This document shows positions 23,314 to 32,477 of a stretch of 62,000 nucleotides of DNA, piece after piece. The position numbers and the translations under genes were made by a program. The stretch covers positions 692,789-754,788 of the forward strand of contig MNCI01025357.1 of assembly GCA_015680685.1 (NCBI GenBank), read 5' to 3'. Below the pieces are notes generated by a model. The model was not told the DNA's origin, did not search any database, and saw nothing but the letters and a program-made list of their open reading frames with translations. Positions within the stretch are counted from its first letter, which is position 1. The number at the start of each line of letters is the position of its first letter. This stretch comes from Gnetum montanum. Taxonomy: Eukaryota; Streptophyta; Gnetopsida; Gnetales; Gnetaceae.

Positions 23314-26061
23314 ATGGCCCCTAAAAGAAGAAGGGTCCTCTCAAGGTGCACCCAAATGACTAAGGAGAGGCAAAGGTCAGGCTTCTCTCGAGAAACGTAT
23401 GGAACAGGAGGCATACTCATTCACTATCAATTAGGAACCTCCTATTACTGTATAATCGGGACATGCTAAAGGTGGATTCGGTAGAGCACCTGAATAGGGA
23501 CATCTCATGTTGCCCCTAGAGTGTGTTCAGGAAATTCATGAAAGGTCCACATCAGTAGCTGTGATAGTGGAACTTAACTTTGGACCTTTCATAGAGTTTG
23601 CTCCTGAAGCAGTCAGGGACCAACTTAAAGGGTCACTACTATGTCCTATTCTCTCTCAAAGTGGTGATTGGTACCTAGGAGAGATGTACCACTTTTGGCA
23701 GAATAAAGAAGAAGGCATCACCATTGATGTTGGTGGTGTTTCTATTGATTTCTTTGCCAAGGCCATTTCAGAGGTGTTGAATCTTCTGGATATACGGCCA
23801 AAAGTTTCTCACTTGTCCACTTGCTCCAATGCTGATGCACAAAATATATGGTTGAAAAGGACGTATGGCAAAGAGGACAAAGCATATGGAGAGCTGACAG
23901 TTGAGAGAATCTACTTCAAGATTTGCACATATCACATCTTCCCCACAAAAGGATTGAACAAAATCTCCATGTATGTGGCTAGAGGAAGTGCTATATTGAT
24001 GGGCAAGGTTAATGCCAACCTACCCTATCTATATCTTACAGAGCTTTTGAGGTGGCTCGAAGAACGCAAGACAGGGAAGTTCGCATTTCCCTTTCCCTGT
24101 CTCATCAAGAAGCTATGCTAGTGTGCTAAAATTCTAGGATACACCAATGATGTCCCCAAAAAGGCCCAAAATGCTTCATTTGTTGAATTTCAAAAGCCAC
24201 CAACCCCAAGAAAAAGTGCTAGTGAGACACTGTAGCCTAAACAAAAATAAATGGTGGGGCCCACTGCACCTCAAACTGCAAGGCCTAGCCAACTTTCAAA
24301 CACAAGGCCCAGTCAACAACAGGAAGTGAGGCCCAGCACAGGCTAGCAAGACCAACCACCACTGCCACTGCAGGACTATTGACCATCGATGAGCCATCTT
24401 AGGCCCATCGCTAAAACGGTTAGTTGGGGAAGTCATGATGAGACTAATCTCTTTAGGGTCATAGACAATGTCATATGACCCATGGTCTCAATTGATAGTG
24501 CACAAGGTGAGGTATTGATTCAAACAGGAGGAGGGGAATCACATTGGTCACAATAGATCTCAAGGAACGCTGCATCTTTTCAAGTGAAATTAGAAACTGG
24601 TAAAGGTGCCACAGTAGTGGTCATGTAGCACCAAGATGCAAAGGAAGCCATAGAAGTGGTTATAGACCATATAAAAGAATCATTCAATATCCCTGTTATG
24701 CCATCGGTAGACTTTACAGGAGCATGCGATGCTCAAACTTTGGCCGGTCCCTCAATGACTCCTGTAGAGCATGAGGATGTTCTAGATCAGTTGTTGTAGA
24801 CAAAACAAGTTATGAAATCCCTATTTGACATCCCTCAAGATGTCATAACAACTTAATCAAACCTCATCTCCACAAAAGAGAAGCTAGTCATGGTAGAGAT
24901 CAGGGTCAAGCATGCAAAAATAGAGTTAGAAAGACTCTAAGAAAAGCTCATCACCCTGCAAGCTGCACAATGAGATCCATCCCAATTCATCCCTACATAC
25001 CAGCTAAAGTCCTTCCAGGTAGAGAAACTGAACAAATTGCTGGCAAAAAAATAAAATAATGCTTCAAAAGCACAAGCCCAAACATATGCACATGCCAAAG
25101 CACTCAAGGCCTTACAAGATGAGAATAAACAACTTGCTGCTGACAATCTCCAGTTAACCAACATAGAAAAACAAAGGAATGTTCTTGAAGAGAATTTTAA
25201 ATAGTTACAAGAATAATTAGTTAGGGTTAACCAGGACATGAATCGCTTGGCCAAAGAAAATAGAACCCTCTCAATGGAGGAGATACACATGATTTGCTAA
25301 AAGATGAAAATTGAAATAAGCACGTGGAAAAATGAGGTCAAGCAACATGAAAATCTTAAAGAACACTTCAAGGATTAGGTGGGATGTATAAATAGGTAAT
25401 AGAAAAAGAAATCCATATGGCCAAGGCTCATATCAACACTCTTAGTGCTCAAAACACTGATTAGTAGGCCATATTGGATAACTATGCATTTGTCCACCAA
25501 GCAAAACTCAAAAGCTGAGACTTGTAGATACAAGATCTTACAGAGTACATGGAGTTGGCAAACCTATGGTATGCCAACTTAGCCATGTTAATAGTAGGAT
25601 GCTTGAGAATAGAGTTAGAGAAGTAGGTAGCAACCACCTACGTGGAGTATAAAATAGAATTTGCTAAGCACAAGAGGACGCTACAAAAATTAGAAGTGGA
25701 AAATTCTGAGTTAGAGGTGGTCAAAACTAGCTACCAAGGACAAAAGGATGTCGTGGTAGATTTAGCTCGATGGCTCACAGATTACCAAGAATACAAGGAT
25801 AAAGCTAGAGCCTATGAAGAGGAATGATGGTTGTTTGTGACTTAGTATGTCAAGGCTAACCAGATGTTTCTACAATTTTCATGTCCATGGGAGGTGCCGA
25901 CACCATTAAACATTGGAGCATCAGCATGGATGGCATAGGATCCTGAAATCAAAGAGGAAAAACTCCAGGCACTCCTTCAGAGACATCAATTCCCAAAACT
26001 TGGAGCAAAAGATAAGGGGAAGAGACCCATGGAGGAACCACTGCCACTAGGAATCACATGA
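23314..26061 (+). pseudogene. Second, non-pol ORF of element A (transposon protein plus coiled coils)
   Basis: Opens with ATG at 23314 as MAPKRRRV, a basic cluster resembling a nuclear localisation signal. The 23507-24121 part (LTVERIYFKICTYHIFPTKG, then SMYVARGSAILMG, then LRWLEE, then FPFPCLIKKLC) resembles the 'putative plant transposon protein' domain found in many plant Gypsy elements. A linker leads to heptad-like coiled-coil stretches (24880-25830; ENKQLAADNLQLTN, NRLAKENRTLSMEEI) and a tail EEPLPLGIT before TGA at 26059. Element C carries the homologue (30309-34677) starting MAPKPRHPRG. Function is unknown. Many in-frame stops, mainly TAG in place of expected CAG. If intact it would be about 915 residues. 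Confidence 0.7.
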
Positions 26062-26230
26062 GTTACACTAAATTTTATAATTTTGTGTCTATGTTCAAAT
26101 TTTTTTGTGTTCAATTCTTCACTGTGGCATGAATAAGTCCCTAGTTAGTCAATAATTTCATACCTATCCATTGTGTAATTAATTGAACTTTTTCTCATTT
26201 TGTTTGACTTGAGGACGAGTTTTCATTCAA

Positions 26231-26241
26231 TCGTGGGGGTA
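26231..26241 (+). other. Element A polypurine tract
   Basis: TCGTGGGGGTA sits directly before the 3' LTR start TGATGAATC. The same GGGGGTA/TGATGA junction, complemented, is at 29462 (B) and 30056 (C). Confidence 0.75.
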
Positions 26242-27091
26242 TGATGAATCATGATTTGCCAAGCTTTGGTATTGGATCCACGATATTGTGTATGCAATAT
26301 CGTGGCCTGGGTAATGATATCAGATACATAATATCGTGATTCGTGTATAAGCCTATAAATACCACATTTAGGCACACAAAAAGAAAAGTAAGGATAAAAG
26401 TACAGTCTTTTTGTTATTTTAGTTCATTTCAATTCTTTCGCCAATGCATGCCCGCAGTGTGATGATTGTAATTGTACGGAACCTTTATTTGAGTGTGATG
26501 TACTTGGACATGCACATGATCAGCAATAAAGATTGAGATTACTTCATCATTGTAGATTCACTTAGTTTAATTGCTTAATTGTTATTGTTATTTATTGTTT
26601 TCTTAATTAATATTTCTTTACCTTCATTTACTATCCCTGTTATTAAATGCGGAATGAGCACAACTTAATCATGAGCATTTAAGTGTGATTACTTGGTATC
26701 CTAATAGCATATCTAGGAGTGCTTAAGTAACATGCACTTGGTAATCCCAGAAGGAGTACATGAGGTCTAAGATGTGTATAGATGATTAAGGATGGATGCT
26801 CATCGCACTTAGGCTAGCTTAGATTTTGCTTCTCATTCCCTATTAGCTTAAAACAAAGTTATTTTCCATTGCCTCTAGGAGTAGCACTAGCTTAGGATCA
26901 CATCATACACCTCACTTTGGACTAAACCATACATGATAAAGAAAATACTAGTCCAGGTGGAAAGACAATGAACTACGATCAACGTGTAACTATCTAGATA
27001 CCACAACTAACCCGCCTACGGAGTTCGACCAGATTGTGTGTGAACACTTGTATTTGTATAGTTGAGTGTAGGGGTACCTCACCACTCATCC
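26242..27091 (+). repeat. Element A 3' LTR
   Basis: 850 bases, TGATGAATC...CTCATCC (final base C where the family has A). TATAAATA at 26354 follows an ATATCG/GATATC array (26262-26345). Collinear with 18300-19155; differences are mostly C/T and G/A. Confidence 0.9.
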
Positions 27092-27454
27092 ACTACCATG
27101 ATAGAAGATGGAGAAAAGAGGTAGCTATAGCTATTGGGAGGCTTGCCATAAACTATCACACACCTCACCATCACTTGACGTGCCACTATCCACCAAGAAA
27201 ATTGCTGTGAGTCCATTTCCCAATTGCTACTCCATGGATCTCATGCCTTCTTTTACTACTACCACCTCGTCTTTCTAACTACTATAGGAGGAGTAGGTTA
27301 AGGCCACTCCTGTAATATCAGCTCTTGCCGTTACACCATCCATGTTCATCGTAATAACAACACATCCATCCAAAACAACTCACTATCATTGTGTTTACCC
27401 TAAAATACCAAACCCATGAAAAAACTCAACAAACAAGGTAATGCCACCAATAAA
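27092..27454. other. Flank of element A, no gene seen
   Basis: Continuation of the pre-insertion sequence left of 18300. CCACC- and CACTACC-rich, with no coding feature I can support. Confidence 0.4.
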
Positions 27455-27957
27455 TTAATTAGTGAAGGCATAAAACATAGTGGAGATGTAGACAATCAGA
27501 GTAGTTATTACTAGGGTAGCTAATTTGAGAGAAACCTTGACATAGGCACTACCTCCACATGATAAAACACCCAATCTTATATATATAACATTCACCATGG
27601 AGAGCACTAAAAATAAGCAACCCAAAATAGATCCCACTACAAATACCAACATTCCAAGCCTAAGAATTTTATTATTGATATAGGCCTTGATGGGATCATG
27701 TATTTCCTTGCTATTGTTGAAAATGATGACCAATTTAAGGCCTTGTGCAATGAGGTTGGAGAAAAAGAAAAGAGTTGAAAGACATAACTTCAAAATACAA
27801 CTAGGTTGTTGGCAATATCTTCACCTGCATCACAAGAAGTTGGTTTGTCTAGGCTATGTTAGCCGTGTGTGGCCAATGACAGATGCACAAACATAGCCAC
27901 AATGAATAGAGAGTTCACATTCACTAGTTTGTCCAATGTTGCCACGTGGATGCTCAT
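27455..27957 (-). pseudogene. Small plant membrane protein pseudogene, MEE60-like
   Basis: From ATG at 27957: MSIHVATLDKLVNVNSLF, then two stops (TAA near 27858 and TGA near 27795) and a one-base frameshift near 27790. The last 110 codons are open: SNLIAQGLK, ILRLGMLVFVVGSILGCLF, VNVIYIRLGVLSCGG and LIVYISTMFYAFTN. Total length (about 165 codons), the VNVNSLF start and four hydrophobic segments recall the 'maternal effect embryo arrest 60' family from memory; the role of that family is poorly known. Intronless. The upstream flank is the duplicated segment at 28040-28450. Confidence that it is a gene relic is higher than confidence in the name. Confidence 0.6.
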
Positions 27958-28039
27958 AGCATCTCAATTCAAGGTTTTGTCAATTTTGTTTAATAGGCCT
28001 TCTATGCTTCAACATATAAAATGTAAAGTAAAAAAATGA

Positions 28040-28450
28040 TAGATGACCCTGTTCTTTTATCTTTTTTTAGCAGAGAGATGAGCAATGAACAATAAACATG
28101 CATGAATGTGTGAGTCATGGCGGAAGCTTTGATGCTCCCAAAGGCAAACAATGTTTTCCTTACACGCCCTATCACCAAAGTATCCCTTTCGTGATTTTTG
28201 TATGTTTGTTTATTCATTCATACTCCCTTGTTTTCTATGATCTTTGTCATGCCAATGCCATGAATCTTGATTGCTTGCTTGCCACTTAAGAATGAAATGA
28301 AGTCTCTGGTAAGATTCATGAGGAGGAGAAGATAGGTAATGTTTTAATGCACAATGCATACATCAAGAAAAAAGGGTAATATTTTTATGCACAATCCATA
28401 CATTGACGAGAAAAAGGCAAGAATCAATTTAACACAAACTGTTAAATCAA
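28040..28450 (+). repeat. Dispersed duplicate segment, copy 2
   Basis: Counterpart of 15421-15850, with blocks at 28070-28140, 28195-28280 and 28345-28400. It lies in the 5' flank of the MEE60-like relic, so it may be old promoter/UTR sequence copied without its gene. Confidence 0.7.
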
Positions 28451-28470
28451 AGAAACAATATGAGGCAAGG

Positions 28471-29461
28471 TGATGAATGGTGAGGTATCCCTATGCCCAA
28501 GCATATGAATCATAAGCATTCACGCACAATCTGGTCGAATTCCATGGCACTAACTGTGGCATCTAGATCGCTATGCCTTGATCTTAGTTCGTTATCTTCC
28601 CACATGGACTAGTGGTAGCTTTGTCATGTATGGTTTAGTCCAGAGTGAGGCATATGATTTTTATTATTTTATATTTTATTTTTCTATGATTAACAATAGG
28701 CTTAAACGTAACTTATAATTAATTCAACTAATCTAATTGTTAATTAATAATCAACTACCCTAACATAAGTATCCAATCCCACTTCCTATGCACATCCTGA
28801 ACACATATAACACTATTGGATTACCAAACATTAAGCATTGTTAGGATTACCAAGAGTCATACGCATGCTCGAAGTGATCATACTTATGTGCTTAATTAAT
28901 TAACATGCATAAAAATGAAAATATTAACTAAGTACATGAAAAGTAAATTGGATGGAAAGTAAATCTAATCTAAGTCAAAGTTCTACAATGAATAAAAATC
29001 AATCTCAATCTTATTACCATTCATGAAATATGTCTAGGTACATTGCCAATCAAATAAGACTTCATACAACTAACTTAGATATACTTTATGGGCATTCATT
29101 GACTTTTCTTTAAGATTATGGAATAAAATTGCAAGAATTTGGCTACTCTATTNCTAAGATTATGGAATAAAATTGCAAGAATTTGGCTACTCTATTGATA
29201 AAACTATGGAAAACCTTTTGAAACTATTACCAAAACCATGTGCCCAAGCTCTATATTTATAGGCCGATCCATACCCCCCAATGTCAGATATTCAACATCA
29301 TGTCCTAGGCTTCAACGTTAGGGTCTTATTATTTAGGCCTTATTATCAGAGCCCTGTTATCGGAGCCAGGATATCAAATCCTTGTTATCAGATCTAGGAT
29401 ATCAGAGCTAACCAAAAAGTTGACTTTTTATTAGATAACCCAGCCAATTGATGATTCATCA
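28471..29461 (-). repeat. Element B 3' LTR
   Basis: Plus-strand ends TGATGAATGG...GATTCATCA, i.e. the family's TGATGA...TCATCA termini in minus orientation. Minus-strand TATAAATA lies near 29253-29262, preceded by a GATATCC/GATAAC array (29285-29415). The right-hand 40% aligns loosely with element A's LTR; the left end (GAATTC-GACC, ATATGAATCAT) aligns well. Length is inflated by the 42-base duplicate around the N at 29153. Confidence 0.85.
29111..29196. other. Assembly join: N flanked by a perfect 42-base duplicate
   Basis: 29111-29152 and 29155-29196 are identical (TAAGATTATGG...CTCTATT) on either side of the N at 29153. This is the signature of two overlapping contig ends joined without merging. 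Confidence 0.9.
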
Positions 29462-29879
29462 TACCCCCACAACTAAATAAAAATTTGTCCTCAAGTTAAC
29501 AGGATAGGACCAAGCTTTTTTTACAAAATCGGAAAGGTATGGAATTATTGACTGACACTAACTACTAATTGACTCTAAGTGCTGCATTACAAAATTTTAT
29601 TCAAGTGGATGCATACAAAATGATAGAGTGACATAAAGAATGGACAAACATTGAAGATTACAAAATTTGCAAAGGTCTTTAAGAATCTACTGAAGATGAT
29701 TCTTCTTATTTTTGCTAATAGTGGTAGGCCTCCAACCCAGATTGTTATGTCAATGCTTCTTTGGTTATGTAGATCATTCTTGAAGGGTGGATTGAAATTT
29801 CTTCTCATCACTCTCATGGATCTAGCAAACATGAGAAGCTTGAGTTTCCATCTTGTATGTGCTATGCTGTATCCATGGG
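29462..29879 (-). mobile_element. Element B 3' internal end: polypurine tract and second-ORF tail
   Basis: TACCCCCAC at 29462 is the complemented polypurine tract. The next 100 bases match the A sequence just before its 3' LTR (GAGGACAAATTTTTATTT...ATTGACT). 29640-29880 read on the minus strand gives an acidic/basic stretch (ESDEKKFQSTLQE) resembling the end of A's second ORF. Beyond 29880 element C interrupts it. Confidence 0.6.
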
Positions 29880-30055
29880 CTACAACTAACAAAAAGGTAC
29901 CTAAATGAGGCGGAAGAACCTCTTATTTATAGGCCAAAATAGGCTCTGTGTAAATGGGGCCACGTTGACGTGTGGAAGGTTGCGTCGATGGGGCCGCATC
30001 AACCCGACCGCATATACACGGCCTAGTCAATGCATCGACTAATGACACTTCATCA
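29880..30055 (-). repeat. Element C 3' LTR, truncated
   Basis: Matches the right end of the 5' LTR (ACAAAAAGGTACCTAAATGAG...GACACTTCATCA). Left of about 29880 the similarity stops, so some 700 bases are missing. Confidence 0.7.
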
Positions 30056-30930
30056 TACCCCCATGATTGAGTAAAACCTCATCCTTGAGTTACTCTACAA
30101 TTTGGAAGGTATGGGCTTTTATTTACAACGCACATGACTCGACACACATATGACACACACACATGACACCACATCAATTTGACCAAGTGCCCGGGTTACA
30201 GAGAAGGACAAGTTACAAAAAATGGTGGTGTTTAAAGAAAAAATTGAACACCTTGCTGGTCCTGGAGTCTCTTCCATGTAGAATGATGCACAAAATTGTT
30301 TGAGAAGATCATACCATCCTTGGGGGCAGTGGTTTCAACGGACCTTCACCAGCTTCTGGCCCATGCAATGGTAGTGGCACGAATGATGACTATCTCATAG
30401 CAACTGCAACTTCTGGAGGCAACTGGAAAGTCTCCGAGAGAGCCCTCATTTTTTCTTCTTTTCTTCTGGGATCATTCACTTTCCAAGTAGCTTCACTGAT
30501 GTGTGTTGGAATTAGAACCTCCCAAGGGCATGGCAGTGCTGGGAAGAGTTCTTTCAGGTTGACAAACCAAGCTACGAATTGCTTTTGTTCTATGTCAAAT
30601 GCTCGGATTAATGCCTACACTTGTTGGCAGTCATTCATTTGACGGGCTAGGTTCTCTGTGACTGTACCTTGTTCTTTAAATCACGTGCGGAGAACCTCGG
30701 GTTCCACGTTTGCTATTTCCAGCTTTTTCTTTATTGCTTTATGTGCCTAGAACTCTCCCTCGTATAGAGAATATGAGGCAGCCACTTACTTTTCCAATTC
30801 TGACCATGGTCTCTTGGCTATGAGCATAGCTAGGTTTGCATAGCGTAGGTTGGCAAGCTCCATATATTCTGTCATCTCCTTAATCTGCAGCTTCTTAAGG
30901 AATATTTTAGCTTGATTGTAGGTGAAACAC

Positions 30931-32386
30931 TGTGAAAATTACGAGTCGACCTCAGGTAAAGATTCGCAATTCAGGCAAGGGCGCATGTCAGAATTCCAGA
31001 AGGGAGAATAAGATAGAGCAACATAAAGAGGCACGTAGCATCAAGTCTTCGACTTCCTGTGCAGATTCCTAATCTTTCTATGCTTTTTCTATTTATGCTA
31101 TATCACGCGTCGTAGTGTAATGGCGCTTAGCGTGATTCTGTTTAAACATAGTCTGTCATCAGAAGGCTAGTTACTTTGGCATAGGGAGAAGCTTGAGCAG
31201 CGTAATATACGACTTATTGTATATTTTGCTAAGTCTTTGGTTCAAGTTCAGGTTTACGCTTTGTTACGCACGACAGCGTAAGGAGGTCCAAAATAGTCAA
31301 AGGCAAAGTATAAGAAAGTGTGATTGCTCATCATACGCTCATCACGCAACGTAGCGTATCACAGCGTATTGCGTCGCCAAGCTAGACATCGTTTACGCTT
31401 CATTACGCACAGCTGCGTAAGCCAGCGTAAAACAGCTTGAATCTATTGTTTTCATGTTATGTTACGCTCATGTACGCAATGCAACGTGAATAAGCGCAAT
31501 ATAACCGAAAGACAGTTGAAACATGTCAGACGCACATCTGTTCTTCACACGCACAATACGCAAATAAGCGTATTGTGCGTAGTCACAAAGTTTGACACAA
31601 AAATGGTCAGGCCAACAGTTCCCGAAATATTTGGGACACACGTCATCAGGGTTGCGCCTTTTCCACAGGATGTAGCAGCCTATAAATACCCCAGTTGACA
31701 AAGATACAGGGGTTGGCAAATCAAAGAAGCAAAGGCATTTTTCTGAGCACGGGAGCACTTATCACTTTTGAGCAGAGATACAAAGAGTAGTGCTTTGGCA
31801 ATTGTTGACAGCATCACCTTCCGGCAGAAACAAAGCACAGTTCGCTTTGAGCACCGGCAACAGGAGTAATCGTCCTGCTGGGGAAGACTCTATTGGTCAG
31901 AAACAGTTGATCGGTAGACGTTAGAGCTTGACCTTCCTTGCATCCCGGCTTTAGCCCACGAGGTAGATCGGACTTCTGTTTGGACAGTTTTCTTGTTGTT
32001 TTGTGCTTGCTTCACATCAAGTAATCGGGGTCTCCCCACTGTAATGTGGTATACAAAATATACATTTTTCAAGTCAAAGCGTAGGTCTTGAAACTACGTG
32101 TTTCTCTTGTGCTAGCCTCCTCTTACAGCGTTTAGCGTTATCATCGTTGCGACTCATCTATGTCATTTTCCCTTCATTTTGTGATTCCTCGAATCAAATT
32201 GCTCCACGAAATATTCATACTCTTCATCGATTTACTGATTAGTAAGTCCCTGTCTGATCAACAAGACTATTCAGGGCGCCGTGGATTCGTTTTTCCAGCA
32301 TAGCCCTCGCACGGATCCGTGGTTAAAACTGTGTACGCAGAATTTTGTTTGGTATTTTCCAGCTGCCGACATTTTCCATCATTACA
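30931..32386 (+). repeat. Solo LTR of a different family (element D)
   Basis: About 1.45 kb starting TGTGAAAATTACG and ending near CCATCATTACA, breaking C's second ORF. Six clusters of TACGC...GCGTA palindromes (31100-31590) precede TATAAATACC at 31681. GC content and CpG number are clearly above the surrounding elements, suggesting a younger insertion. No internal region or partner LTR was found. The target duplication is not clean (AACAC/TACAG), so the right edge is uncertain by a few bases. Confidence 0.6.
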
Positions 32387-32390
32387 GTAG

Positions 32391-32477
32391 GCATTCAACC
32401 CATCAAAGATATGTTGCCATACATCGCCTCCTTNGCATTCAACCCATCAAAGATATGTTGCCATACATCGCCTCCTT
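32391..32477. other. Assembly join: N flanked by a perfect 43-base duplicate
   Basis: 32391-32433 and 32435-32477 are identical (GCATTCAACCC...CGCCTCCTT) around the N at 32434. Only one copy is expected in the real sequence. Confidence 0.9.

Larger units (their letters stand above)
18300..27091 (+). mobile_element. Element A: gag-bearing LTR retrotransposon lacking pol (Gypsy type, non-autonomous)
   Basis: Two direct LTRs (18300-19155 and 26242-27091), a primer-binding site at 19157, gag (19449-21275), an internal promoter-like site (22.7-22.8 kb), a second ORF (23314-26061), and a polypurine tract (GTGGGGGTA) before the 3' LTR. No RT, RNase H or integrase motif was seen in either strand of the 7.1-kb interior. 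The LTRs differ by roughly one base in eight to ten by eye, so the insertion is old. No clean target duplication was found. It would need pol from another element; the tRNA-Asp-type primer site is common in Athila/Tat Gypsy groups. Confidence 0.85.

Noticed and set aside
18297-27095. CACTA at 18297-18301 and 27091-27095 as a target duplication of element A (or as a CACTA transposon end)
   Set aside because: Family comparison places the LTR ends at 18300 and 27091, so these bases overlap the LTR termini; the match is likely chance.
29587-29892. Minus-strand ORF of 101 codons left of element C as a separate gene
   Set aside because: It lies in the 3' end of element B; another frame resembles the end of the family's second ORF.
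31100-31590. TACGC/GCGTA clusters as a CRISPR-like array
   Set aside because: Repeats are short, unevenly spaced and palindromic within an LTR of a plant genome; no uniform repeat-spacer pattern.
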